NCBI GenBank assembly: GCA_003242885.1
Contig: QKMZ01000003.1
Coordinates: 867,733-931,732 of the forward strand
DNA length: 64,000 nt
Direction of reading: 5' to 3'
Source: Candidatus Melainabacteria bacterium
Lineage (GTDB): Bacteria > Cyanobacteriota > Vampirovibrionia > Obscuribacterales > Obscuribacteraceae
Below, in pieces: positions 17,548-26,550 of the stretch (position 1 is the stretch's first letter; each line of letters starts with the position of its first letter). The notes beneath the pieces are model-generated. The model made no database searches, was not told the origin of the DNA, and worked only from the letters and a program-made list of their open reading frames with translations. The translations under genes were made by a program, and so were the position numbers.

Positions 17548-18849
17548 CTATTTCGTTATCAGATTGCGCGTCAAGAGGTGCAACCGCACCATATTCAGTG
17601 CCGCACTCGAAGTCCGAAACCTAATCTCCTGGCGGTTTAGCTTTGTGCCGAGGCTCAGTTTCTTTGTATCTACCTGACCATTGGCGCACAGTCCCAGGTA
17701 GACAGTGCCGACTGGTTTATCAGGCGTTCCGCCGGTCGGTCCCGCGATGCCGGTGATACTCAAGCCAATATCTGCGCCCGATAATTTCACAATGCCCTCA
17801 GCCATAGCCCGGGCACACTCGTCACTGACGGCACCGTACTGGTCCAACAGTTCCTTCGACACTCCGAGAAGCTGCATTTTGGCTTCGTTGGCATAAGTCA
17901 CAGCATTGAGCTTGATGTATTCAGAACTTCCGCCAATATCTGTAAGCCGCTTGCTGACCAACCCACCGGTGCAGGACTCGGCAACAGACAAGGTGAGATT
18001 ATTTTGCGTAAGCAACTGCCCAACAACAGCTTCAAGCGTATCTTCGTCCTGCCCGTAGCACAGCTTACCGCTCTCCGCACGAATCAGCTCAGCAATCGGC
18101 ATCACTAGCGCTCGGGCTTCTTCCGCGGTGCTCGCTTTTGCCGCCACTCTCAATCGGCACTCACCCATTCCTGCATAAGGTGCGACCGTGGGCGAAGTTC
18201 CATTGAGCAGATCCGCATACTTCTCTGCCAAAGCCGATTCGCCAATTCCGTAATGTTTCAACTCAATGCTGAAAATTGCACCAGTCAAAAAATTCTTCGC
18301 AATGAAATCAGCCCCAGACTGATTCCACATGTTAACAAGCTCAGACGGAACCCCAGGAAAAGTAAGGATTGCGCGCTTTCTTGTTGGTTCTGCAACTCCG
18401 GCACTTTTCAGAACATCTTCGGGAATAACCCACATAATCCCAGGCGCAGTACCGCTTGGATTGGGCAACACGCCCGAACCCTGCGGTCGCATGGCTTGTT
18501 TTCTATTTGTCTCAGGCATGCTCAAATTGCGCTCAGCAAAGAGCTTTTCAATCTCTTCGAGCACTTTCTCGTCCATAATCATCGGCAGATTGAAAAACTC
18601 TGCGATGCACTCGGTCGTCAAATCATCCGCTGTTGGACCAAGCCCGCCAGAGGTCAAAACTATGTCCGAGCGATCGAAAGCTTGTTTTAAACTCGCCTTG
18701 ATGCGGTCTTTGTTATCGCCAACCGTGACTCTGTAATAGCAGTCGATTCCCAACTTCGCCAACTCGGTTGCGAAGTATTTGGAATTGGTGTCGAGAACCT
18801 CTCCCAGAAGGAGCTCTGTTCCGATAGATAAGATTTCCGCGTTCGCCAT
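17548..18849 (-). CDS. cinA: CinA family protein (nicotinamide-nucleotide amidohydrolase)
   Basis: CinA proteins combine an N-terminal MoaB-like COG1058 domain with a C-terminal domain that deamidates NMN to nicotinate mononucleotide. The name comes from competence-inducible loci. The 433-residue protein starts AEILSIGTELLLGE and contains VLTSGGLGPTADDLT. The C-terminal part has the catalytic Ser/Thr motif VAESCTGG and GIAGPTGG. Both domains are full length. It is on the same strand as the protease upstream, with 115 bases between them. Confidence 0.94.
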   Translation of the reverse strand: MANAEILSIGTELLLGEVLDTNSKYFATELAKLGIDCYYRVTVGDNKDRIKASLKQAFDRSDIVLTSGGLGPTADDLTTECIAEFFNLPMIMDEKVLEEIEKLFAERNLSMPETNRKQAMRPQGSGVLPNPSGTAPGIMWVIPEDVLKSAGVAEPTRKRAILTFPGVPSELVNMWNQSGADFIAKNFLTGAIFSIELKHYGIGESALAEKYADLLNGTSPTVAPYAGMGECRLRVAAKASTAEEARALVMPIAELIRAESGKLCYGQDEDTLEAVVGQLLTQNNLTLSVAESCTGGLVSKRLTDIGGSSEYIKLNAVTYANEAKMQLLGVSKELLDQYGAVSDECARAMAEGIVKLSGADIGLSITGIAGPTGGTPDKPVGTVYLGLCANGQVDTKKLSLGTKLNRQEIRFRTSSAALNMVRLHLLTRNLITK

Positions 18850-18964
18850 GGAACCAGTCTATATGATGCCGGGCAAGTAAGAACGCTTATCATCGCGCAC
18901 AGAAACAAAGATTGGCCGCCAAAGCGCCAGTGACTTACGCTTCAAAATACGTCCGGTTACAAAC

Positions 18965-20476
18965 TTAAACTTGACCGATCTCACGACGACCGGAAATTGA
19001 AATCTTGGGGATACCGCGCGCATTTGTGCTCATCTGAGCATATGTGTGCCAATCAACACCATTGGGATTCTCCACTTTTCTTACATAATCAAGAGCAGGT
19101 CTGAGGTGCCGAATATGCACAGCCTCACCAGCAAAGGCCGTTCCGCCGGTGGCTGGTCCAGAGCGAAGGATACCCAGCACCTTGCGGTTTTCTAGCAAGA
19201 GTGGTGCGCCAGACATGCCGGTAACCGATTCTGCAGTATGGTTGATTGTCCCTAGCATTAATTTGGAATCAACAGCCATTTGAGAAATACGACCTTTGGT
19301 CATTACCTTCTCGACTGTTCCATGCGGATGCCCAACCAAGTATCCATGCATGCCCGTTCTAACTTCGCGGGCAGGCGCAAATTCAAACGGTTTTGCATGC
19401 CTCAAAGGTTCTTCAACTCTAAGCAGCGCCCAGTCAGCATGCGCTTCCCTCGCTACTACTCGCGCCGGCACAGCCTTACCGGTCGCCAACTCTACAGTTA
19501 CGCGCCCAGTTCTACCATTGAGCACATGATTGGCAGTAGCAATATGATTTAGGTCGACGAAAAAGCCAGACCCTACGCCATCTTGGCTCCAAACTCTAAC
19601 AGTGGCATCTTTCGCGCCATGGTAAAGATTGGCTTCGGCTGAAGCCTTCGGTACTATCTTGAATGCTTCTCGCGTAAAGGGTTGCCCCATTTTGAACGCG
19701 TCAACCGTAATTATCGGAATAGCAGTTGTATCGCGAGCGAGCCTCTTCGGCGCAAATCTGTCGAACCTCAATCCGGAAAAATCGGGCACCTTATCGGTTA
19801 GAGCATCTGGCGGCGACGGCGGTTTTGCTTCCTTCGCAACGACAGCAGCTTCGTCCGCAGCGGCTCCGCCTTTTGCAACCACGGTACCTGCGTCAGAAAC
19901 AACAGAGCCACCTTTGGCGACAACGGCCCCCGTTTCCTGAACAACAACTCCGGCTTCTTTCGCCGCTGCTCGAGCCCACGGAGATACAAAAGTAGAATCA
20001 GCAATTGCGGAGGTTTCTCCCGCCAGTCCTCTGGTAGCTCGAATAAGCGGAACGCCAGAGCCGCTCCGCGCCAAAGTCTTCCCAAGTCCAGCAGCAGCCT
20101 GAGCCATTTCTTCCACTACTGGTGCCTTAAATCTCAGCGCAAGCAATGCCAACAGTGCTGTTCCACTGGTTTCAAGCGGATTGTTGATCGCCGCCTGCAC
20201 AGCAGATTTCGCGGCGGCGTCGAGTAAGCTCGTTTGCTTCGGCGCAACTGGTGCGACGCTTTCCAGCTTGGCTGATTGAGAAACAACATTGTCTGGCTCA
20301 AATTTCATTTCGGGCATTGCCGAAGCAGCAGGCGAAACATTATCCCGCCCAGGTACTGAAAACACATCAGAACCAAGCCAAGTCACGTCCTCGGTTTCAA
20401 CGGGTACAGCGAAATCACTATTGATGGGCGAAAATTTAGCGCTCACTAAATGACCAGGTTCGTCGAATTTATACAT
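18965..20476 (-). CDS. Trypsin-like serine protease with long Ala-rich N-terminal region
   Basis: The C-terminal 220 residues form a trypsin-fold (Deg/HtrA-like) protease: His317 (ATANHVL), Asp348 (HADWALL) and Ser422 (GMSGAPLL). No PDZ domain follows. The first 280 residues are low in complexity. They include a hydrophobic Ala/Leu helix (about 104-117) and a repeat built from V-V-A-K-G-G units (around 173-215). No N-terminal signal peptide is evident, so export is uncertain. The Ala-rich part could span or line a membrane, or act as a flexible stalk. The protease activity is likely; the target is unknown. Confidence 0.75.
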   Translation of the reverse strand: MYKFDEPGHLVSAKFSPINSDFAVPVETEDVTWLGSDVFSVPGRDNVSPAASAMPEMKFEPDNVVSQSAKLESVAPVAPKQTSLLDAAAKSAVQAAINNPLETSGTALLALLALRFKAPVVEEMAQAAAGLGKTLARSGSGVPLIRATRGLAGETSAIADSTFVSPWARAAAKEAGVVVQETGAVVAKGGSVVSDAGTVVAKGGAAADEAAVVAKEAKPPSPPDALTDKVPDFSGLRFDRFAPKRLARDTTAIPIITVDAFKMGQPFTREAFKIVPKASAEANLYHGAKDATVRVWSQDGVGSGFFVDLNHIATANHVLNGRTGRVTVELATGKAVPARVVAREAHADWALLRVEEPLRHAKPFEFAPAREVRTGMHGYLVGHPHGTVEKVMTKGRISQMAVDSKLMLGTINHTAESVTGMSGAPLLLENRKVLGILRSGPATGGTAFAGEAVHIRHLRPALDYVRKVENPNGVDWHTYAQMSTNARGIPKISISGRREIGQV

Positions 20477-20669
20477 GGAATCTTTTCAAAATTTGATTCG
20501 GAAAGTCTGACTCAAGTAAACAGACAACAACGTGAGTAGTCCGTGAAGCTTCGTGCGGGTAATACGCAACCAGGCGCTAATCTCAGACCTTTATCAAATC
20601 AAATGCACGTGACCAGTTCGTGACGCACCGAACTAAATTAGGACGCTATTCAATGAATAGCAATCAGAA

Positions 20670-20693
20670 GGCAGACTTCCGTAGAAGCCTGCC
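20670..20693 (-). terminator. Hairpin after the ABC exporter gene
   Basis: GGCAGACTTC and GAAGCCTGCC pair with one mismatch around CGTA, seven bases beyond the leftward ABC transporter stop. On the minus strand it is followed by TTCTG rather than a long T run. It is the best terminator candidate for that gene. Confidence 0.5.
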
Positions 20694-20699
20694 CTTGAT

Positions 20700-22541
20700 C
20701 TATCCGGCGATTGCCGTTTGTTGTGTCGCCATCATCGGTGCCATCTCGGTCGCGCCTTCGTAACTGTTGAAGAGCTCCGATAGCCTTCCGTTCTGCGCGA
20801 GCACATCATTCACTTCGCCATATTCGACGATCTCACCGTTGTGGAAAACGTAGACCACGTCGAACATATCGAGGAGGTGGAGTTTGTGCAACGACGAAAC
20901 CACACATCTGTCAGAGAACGCCTCAAGTATGTTGGCGTAAATTACTCTTTCGTTTTGTGGGTCGACACTGGAAGTTGGCTCGTCCAGCAAGATAACCTCG
21001 CTTTCTCTCGCAAAAAAGATACCTCTTGCGAGCGCCAATCTCTGCTTCTCACCGCCGCTAAGGTTGACACCTTTTTCAGCGATACTCGTCTCCAGTCCAT
21101 TCGGCAACCGTTTGAGCACTGGCTCGAACCTCGCCATCCGTATGGCTTCGCGGATTTCTTCTTCATCAACTTCAAGACCGAAGGTGAGGTTGAATCCGAT
21201 CGTATCCGAAAAGATTTCCGGATCTTGCGGCATCAAAGTGGTGGCATCAGCCACATGCTTCAAGCCGCCCGGCAATTGAACACCGTCAGCGAAAACGTCG
21301 GCACAGTGAGCGGTTTGCGTTCCTCTGAGGAGGTTGAGCAGTGTGCTCTTACCGCTGCCGCTCTCACCTACAAATGCCACCGCCAATCCCTTCTTCAAGG
21401 TTAAGTTGATGTCTTTGAGGTGATGTTTTCTGTGTTTGTCGTCTTCATAGGTGAAGTTGAGGTTTTTGACCTCAAGCACGTCCCATTGCTTAGGCAAGTG
21501 GAATTGCTCTTCTTCACCTGCATCAGGCGAACTCAATCCGTTTGCGATTGGCTCGGCGCTCTTCACGTCGGCAGCCTGTCTTACGACAGTTCCGTAAATC
21601 CAAGCAAATTGATAGAACGAATCTCCGATTCTCCTCAAATACTCGAAGAGAGTGAAGAAGGTTCCGCCTTCGATGGTTTTACCGGCACCGACCGTCGATG
21701 CTGTATACCAGCCCAATACCGTCACGATCATCGTTGCGATGAGCACAGTTGTGATACACCACTTGATCTCGTTGACAGCATTGTTCGATTTGAACAGCGA
21801 CAACGGCAAGAGCATTCTCCGCTTCACTTCGCCGTGCACCCGATGTTCCAACCTCAACGTGATGACACTTATGATATTGGTGACGTAGTCGTGCACTGCG
21901 GATGCAGTGGAGTTTTCGAACCGGTTGAGCGTGCTGTAGTTTTTGACAAGAACTCTGTCAAAGCCAAAAATCACAGCCACTGCAAGTGACGTCACGATAG
22001 TTGCGATCAGTCCGGCTTCCGGCATGAACACGCAAAGCACGATCATGCTGCCTATAAGCCTGAAGAACATATAGGCGATTTCGAACGAGGTGTCGTAAAA
22101 CTCGAATAACGAGTTCGATGCTCTATTCACCTTGTCGATACTGTCACCGGAATGGTGCTCTCTGTGCCACTTCAACGGTAGCTTGGTCAAAGTCGAGAAC
22201 AACTTGCCCTTGTATGCCGCTTTCATGTTGAACGCCACAAACCGCTCGAGCAATCTGCCTGGTCCGTGGAAAACCCAGAACCCGACTTGCGTGACGAAGT
22301 AGATGAGCAGATACCATTTCACCTGATCCATAAGGTGATCACGTGGAACTTGCCCCGCTGCAACACCTGTCACACCAGCCTGTATGCAGTTGATGAGTTT
22401 GCCGATGATATAGGGCTCGGCAAGCATCATCGCCTGAGCGCAGGCGAACATCACGGTGTAGAGAACAATTACAGAGCGATATTTACCGGCGTAAGCCCAG
22501 CCGGTCCATAGAAGATAAACGATAGGATTTTTCATCAGCAT
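20700..22541 (-). CDS. ABC transporter, fused permease and ATPase (exporter type)
   Basis: A half-transporter of about 613 residues with six predicted membrane helices (first 320 residues) and a C-terminal ATPase. Walker A is GESGSGKST, the signature LSGGEKQRLA, Walker B VILLDEPTS, and the switch His is in SSLHKLHLLD. The ATG at 22541 is preceded by AGGT at good spacing; a TTG nine codons upstream is possible. Such proteins work as homo- or heterodimers exporting lipids, peptides or drugs. No substrate clue comes from the neighbours. It is divergent from an exported amidotransferase-like protein. Confidence 0.88.
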   Translation of the reverse strand: MLMKNPIVYLLWTGWAYAGKYRSVIVLYTVMFACAQAMMLAEPYIIGKLINCIQAGVTGVAAGQVPRDHLMDQVKWYLLIYFVTQVGFWVFHGPGRLLERFVAFNMKAAYKGKLFSTLTKLPLKWHREHHSGDSIDKVNRASNSLFEFYDTSFEIAYMFFRLIGSMIVLCVFMPEAGLIATIVTSLAVAVIFGFDRVLVKNYSTLNRFENSTASAVHDYVTNIISVITLRLEHRVHGEVKRRMLLPLSLFKSNNAVNEIKWCITTVLIATMIVTVLGWYTASTVGAGKTIEGGTFFTLFEYLRRIGDSFYQFAWIYGTVVRQAADVKSAEPIANGLSSPDAGEEEQFHLPKQWDVLEVKNLNFTYEDDKHRKHHLKDINLTLKKGLAVAFVGESGSGKSTLLNLLRGTQTAHCADVFADGVQLPGGLKHVADATTLMPQDPEIFSDTIGFNLTFGLEVDEEEIREAIRMARFEPVLKRLPNGLETSIAEKGVNLSGGEKQRLALARGIFFARESEVILLDEPTSSVDPQNERVIYANILEAFSDRCVVSSLHKLHLLDMFDVVYVFHNGEIVEYGEVNDVLAQNGRLSELFNSYEGATEMAPMMATQQTAIAG

Positions 22542-22839
22542 AATTACCTGAAATGACCTCATGTCCAAAGCGCAAAACTGTCGCAGGCAGTGCCTTACGA
22601 GCTTTCTTGATTTGGATGAGGAATCGCATCATTTATCCACCTAAACTTGTTAGATTAAAAAATAGGCGCCGAGATCGGCACCGGTAAAACCATTATACGG
22701 GTCGTCCGAAAATGCGCAAGTGTGTTTTTGCAAATGTGAATCAAATGCGGTGCAGAATTGGACAGCAATGGTTGTGATTATCAAATGCTTTTGCAGTTCA
22801 ACTGCCTCGCACACGCGCGCGAAGAATATAATAGAAAAC
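22542..22839. other. Divergent intergenic region, no gene seen
   Basis: This 298-base stretch separates the leftward ABC gene and the rightward exported protein. A TATAAT at 22827-22832 lies so close to the rightward ATG (22840) that its transcript would have almost no leader. I see no ribosome site there and no convincing promoter for the leftward gene. Confidence 0.4.
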
Positions 22840-23850
22840 ATGAATGTATCTCGCGACAAACTATTTTCAAAAAAACTCTGGTCACGTCTCGTTCTCGCCA
22901 CTGCAACTATATGCAATTGCGTTTGTGCTGAAACAGTTCTCGCGCAAACAAACGAAGTTCCATCGTTGCAAGCTCTGCCTAATCCGAGCGAAGCACCAGT
23001 TCCAATCGAATCATTATTTCCCAATCCACCCGCTGTTCGTGTTCCATTGCAAGGACGTGCACAATTCGAAGGACCAATTGAAACGCCGAGAATGGCTCTA
23101 CCAGGTCGTGCGAGCATGGCACCGGCGAAAACTTATCGAGGCTGGTTGGAACAAACACATCCTCAATTTAGTTTGCAAACCAGCGCAATGGAATCGGAGC
23201 GACTCGTCGTCATTTCTGACAAATATGATCAAGCGGAACGCACGCTGGACAATCTAGGCGTGCCCTACAAAATCATGAACAAGAAGGCTTTTGATTCATA
23301 CGATCTGAGCGCGGCACAAGTCGTAATTATCGATTGTGGACCAAACAATCTTTCGTGGAATGGTGGAGTAAAAATTCGCGATTTTGTCATTCGCGGTGGC
23401 TATTTACTCACCACGGACTGGATGATTGATCGCTTAAACCAGCATGTATTCCCGGGTTTCATAGCATGGAACGGCGCAACCAACCAACAAAGAATGTACG
23501 AAGCATCGCTTGTTGGAAAACACCCAGCGCTTTATCGACATGCCGTCACCAATGGTGCCTGGAAAATGGATATTCATTGTCACCTTATTCGCATTTTCAA
23601 CAAAGAGAAGGTCCGCGTCCTTGCTGTCAGCGACACCCTCGCGCAAGAAGATCCCGACAAGCTCGGCGCACTTGCAGTAGTATTTCCATTTGGTCACGGA
23701 TACGTCATGCACATGATGGCGCACTTCGACCGAGGACAAGGCGTGAAGGTCAATGAACTGCCTGATGCCGCCCCAGCGATTGGCATTAGTCTCCGCCAAG
23801 CACTCGCGATTAACTACGTCGTGGCTGGGCTACAGGGCACAAAGTTGTAG
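22840..23850 (+). CDS. Exported protein with class I glutamine amidotransferase-like fold
   Basis: The 336-residue protein starts with a signal peptide (basic start, hydrophobic core, cleavage near ETVLAQ). A Pro-rich linker (about 35-90) leads to a domain with a Rossmann-like rhythm: RLVVISD, AAQVVIIDCGPNNLS, IRDFVIRGGYLLTTDWMID and FGHGYVMHMM. This resembles the GATase1/ThuA-like fold, but the catalytic Cys-His pair of true amidotransferases is not evident. I infer a binding or structural role in the periplasm. The function is unknown. A second exported protein follows 46 bases later. Confidence 0.6.
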   Translation: MNVSRDKLFSKKLWSRLVLATATICNCVCAETVLAQTNEVPSLQALPNPSEAPVPIESLFPNPPAVRVPLQGRAQFEGPIETPRMALPGRASMAPAKTYRGWLEQTHPQFSLQTSAMESERLVVISDKYDQAERTLDNLGVPYKIMNKKAFDSYDLSAAQVVIIDCGPNNLSWNGGVKIRDFVIRGGYLLTTDWMIDRLNQHVFPGFIAWNGATNQQRMYEASLVGKHPALYRHAVTNGAWKMDIHCHLIRIFNKEKVRVLAVSDTLAQEDPDKLGALAVVFPFGHGYVMHMMAHFDRGQGVKVNELPDAAPAIGISLRQALAINYVVAGLQGTKL

Positions 23851-23896
23851 TAAAACGAACTACGCACCATATAATGGGACCGAGGTCGTCATATTC

Positions 23897-24379
23897 ATGA
23901 AACACAAAGCCCCAATTTTTTCGCTGCTCTGCATTTTGCACTTTTGCGCGTCGCCCGTGCTAGCAGACGGAGTAGCTCCAACACCAGAAATTACCGCCTC
24001 AAATCAAGTACCTACAGAACCTGATGCAGCGACATGGAAGGCATGGCATAAGACACTCTCCGATGAGCTCTTTGAGCACATCAAAGAGATGCTAGTAAAA
24101 ATCGGTCCACCGGAAACGGAACGAGAGTTTTATTGCAAAGTTCATTGGCGAATCAATCCGGACGGACGAGTGATTCTTCTGAAAATCGACGGGCCTCAAT
24201 CTCATTTCTTTCGCGATGTCGTGCGCGCCGCCGTAGATTCTATGAAAACAAGCACCAATCTAAGATTTCCAGAAGGCTCGACAAAACCATATGCACAAAA
24301 GATCTCTCAAGTTCGCTTTTGGTGGAACCCGAGTTCTAATAGTTACGACCTGTTTGAACCGTCGAACAAAGCAGAGTAA
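23897..24379 (+). CDS. Exported TonB_C-like domain protein
   Basis: A 160-residue protein with an N-terminal signal peptide ending near SPVLA. The mature part resembles the TonB C-terminal domain: FYCKVHWRINPDGRVILLKI, then a helix (FRDVVRAAVDSMK) and a closing strand (ISQVRFWWN). TonB domains couple inner-membrane energy to outer-membrane transporters. This one lacks the membrane anchor and Pro-rich stalk of true TonB, so it may be a stand-alone periplasmic member of unknown use. It follows the amidotransferase-like gene on the same strand. Confidence 0.6.
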   Translation: MKHKAPIFSLLCILHFCASPVLADGVAPTPEITASNQVPTEPDAATWKAWHKTLSDELFEHIKEMLVKIGPPETEREFYCKVHWRINPDGRVILLKIDGPQSHFFRDVVRAAVDSMKTSTNLRFPEGSTKPYAQKISQVRFWWNPSSNSYDLFEPSNKAE

Positions 24380-24493
24380 AGCCTTGAAAGGTTTAAGCAG
24401 TCTAGTTTCAGTTACTTTGCTATTTGCCTACGTCACGCGGTTGACTACTAAAGTATCTATAGCCTTACTTGTCGTTGCTTAGGGTCCACAGCT

Positions 24494-25216
24494 TTACTTA
24501 ACCACTTCATGGTGATCTTCCAAAAGATCAGCTCTGTTGAAGGGAGCTTCTTCGTCAGTCAGCCAGCGGGCGTAGACGATTGCTGATGCAACTGCAAGCG
24601 CCATATGACAAATGATCGGTCCAACAAACAAGGCACTACTGGCGGTGCTCAACCCGAAGAAAATCAAATCGAGCACAGCGAGCGGAATGAAAATTTTGTC
24701 GTCGGTCGCGTGCCAACTTTTTCTCAAAGCTTCGATTGGACCGCAGTTTTGATCAACGATGAAATACGGGGTCAGCTGCCACTTCAAGAAGAGAAGCGCC
24801 GCGGGAATGACCAGCCAACCTGTAAGTCCAATGGCGATGGTGGAAAGCGAAAGGGCAATTAATCCTGCAAGCATTTGTCCAGGTGAGCAAAGAACATCGC
24901 TCATCTTGGTTGGGATGTTGCGCGTGATTTTTAGCGCAATTTTTGCCCAACCCGCCCAAAATCCACCGATGGTCAAGACACCAACCAACAATCCGACGAG
25001 GGCAAAAGGTCCACCTTTCGGAAAGCCGAGCATAAACTTATCAACCCCCCAGCCAGCCGCCGAGAGTATGCAAGTCAGTAAAACCGGACCGCCCAGGGTC
25101 AAAAACCAGCCAATAAAGAGCGGGAAAAACTGTTTAACCGTCAATACCCAAGATTCTTTCAGGGTGTCGAGCGCGTATAACGAGTTTTCCTTGACGTTGG
25201 TTATTTCGAATCCCAT
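24494..25216 (-). CDS. Multi-pass membrane protein of unknown function
   Basis: A 240-residue integral membrane protein with about five or six hydrophobic helices. It starts with a cytoplasmic amphipathic stretch (ALDTLKESWVLTVKQFFPLFIGWF) and ends with a charged tail (EEAPFNRADLLEDHHEVVK). A repeat-like motif of the form ALxxSW occurs in both halves (ALDTLKESW and ALRKSWHAT). That pattern is common in DUF/YciC-type membrane proteins, so an internal duplication is likely. I cannot assign a function. It is convergent with the TonB_C-like gene and divergent from the hydrolase. Confidence 0.6.
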   Translation of the reverse strand: MGFEITNVKENSLYALDTLKESWVLTVKQFFPLFIGWFLTLGGPVLLTCILSAAGWGVDKFMLGFPKGGPFALVGLLVGVLTIGGFWAGWAKIALKITRNIPTKMSDVLCSPGQMLAGLIALSLSTIAIGLTGWLVIPAALLFLKWQLTPYFIVDQNCGPIEALRKSWHATDDKIFIPLAVLDLIFFGLSTASSALFVGPIICHMALAVASAIVYARWLTDEEAPFNRADLLEDHHEVVK

Positions 25217-25392
25217 ATTTGGGCTCCTGGTTTAGAAACTAATGGCTCAACTATACCCAAACTCAAAAGGCGGACGTTATCAAGCACCAAATGATTTAGC
25301 CTTTTGCCAACGCTGGCGCAGTTTTTAAAAACTCTGTTTAATCATGATCAGGTTAAAACACGCTACGCTAACGCGGTAGGGCTGGAAATAGC

Positions 25393-25409
25393 CGGGCACT
25401 TGGTGCCCG
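25393..25409. repeat. Short-loop palindrome upstream of the hydrolase
   Basis: CGGGCAC and GTGCCCG pair perfectly around TTG, ten bases before the hydrolase start. It belongs to the three-base-loop palindrome family of this window. Here it sits at a 5' end rather than a 3' end, so it could affect translation. Confidence 0.4.
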
Positions 25410-25419
25410 CAGTCGATTG

Positions 25420-26544
25420 ATGGACGGGCGAATGATGAACAGAACAGGCACGAAATCCAGGGTAAAGGCAGTCACAGCAGCTCTTTTGAGTCTCTTCGCC
25501 ATACCAACGGTGCAATTCTCGGGTACCGCCAACGCCGCGGAATTCACAATCCCGACCCAGACAGAGGATGCCGTCAGCAGAGATATCCTCGCAAAATTCA
25601 AATATTCGGAAGACGGTGAATTCACCAAGGTTTCAGGATTGCCAACCTACGAGTGGATGCCAGCGGACAAAGAGCCAGAAGCAATCATCATCGGCATTCA
25701 CGGCTTGACGCTTCACGGACGTCGATACAGAGTTCTTGCCCGCACAATGGCTGTGAGCGGCATTGGTTTCATCGCTATGGACATGCGCGGATTCGGGCGC
25801 TGCCACTATGACAACGAAAACAAGTTCAGCCCCGCGGGTGACGACCACCACAAGGTCGCACACAACAAAAGCAACGAAGACATCGTCAAAATCGTACAAG
25901 CTGCCCGCACAAAGTACGCAGGAAAGCCAATTATTTTGCTCGGCGAAAGCCTTGGCTGCACTTTCTGCGTCAAAATTGCCGGAGAGCATAGTGACCTGGT
26001 CGACGGACTAGTTTTGTCAGCACCAGCGATCAAGGTTAACCCCAAAATGTACCTTTCACCAAGCGACATAACGGCAGGATTGGCGTCGCTGGTCACCAAA
26101 AACCACAAAGTCAAATTGCACGGATTCCTGACCAAGCTAGTTTGCCCGCGCAAAGAGGTTGTGGACGAATTGCTGAGCGACCCGCTCATGGTCACAGAGC
26201 TAGGACTCAAAGATTTGCTTGCCACTGACGATTTTGTTGATAAAACAGCCAAGCTTGGAAAATTGCTCGGGCCGCACCTGCCGCTGCTCATCATCCAAGG
26301 CAGCGTCGATGGTTGCGTAGCACCTGTGCACGTCACCGACTTCATGATGAATGTACCCTCAGATGATCAAACACTTTGCTGGAGAGGCAAGCAAGGTCAC
26401 CTTCAGCTTGAAACATCATTTGTGCGGGCGACATCAATTGACGCACTTGGCGATTGGATCGAGGACCATAGCCCGTCAGGCAAGGATCGCGTAGCGGTCC
26501 TGAAGAAGAGTCTAGAAGAAGTAGGCGGGCGCGTAGTCCAATAA
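25420..26544 (+). CDS. Exported alpha/beta hydrolase (serine aminopeptidase S33 / monoglyceride lipase-like)
   Basis: A 374-residue hydrolase with a probable signal peptide (hydrophobic core about 18-33, cleavage near TANAA). The catalytic triad is visible: Ser177 in GESLG, Asp297 in GSVDGCV and His327 in KQGHLQL. HGLTLHG supplies the oxyanion region and MDMRGFGRC the following turn, as in lysophospholipase / monoacylglycerol lipase-like proteins. The natural ester substrate is unknown. Nearby in-frame ATGs at 25432 and 25435 are possible alternative starts. The kinase gene follows after six bases, so they form one transcription unit. Confidence 0.8.
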   Translation: MDGRMMNRTGTKSRVKAVTAALLSLFAIPTVQFSGTANAAEFTIPTQTEDAVSRDILAKFKYSEDGEFTKVSGLPTYEWMPADKEPEAIIIGIHGLTLHGRRYRVLARTMAVSGIGFIAMDMRGFGRCHYDNENKFSPAGDDHHKVAHNKSNEDIVKIVQAARTKYAGKPIILLGESLGCTFCVKIAGEHSDLVDGLVLSAPAIKVNPKMYLSPSDITAGLASLVTKNHKVKLHGFLTKLVCPRKEVVDELLSDPLMVTELGLKDLLATDDFVDKTAKLGKLLGPHLPLLIIQGSVDGCVAPVHVTDFMMNVPSDDQTLCWRGKQGHLQLETSFVRATSIDALGDWIEDHSPSGKDRVAVLKKSLEEVGGRVVQ

Positions 26545-26550
26545 CACGAA

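Noticed and set aside
20653..20763. 36-codon frame with a membrane-like segment antisense to the ABC gene end
   Set aside because: Most of it is the complement of the ABC C-terminus and the hairpin; there is no independent support.
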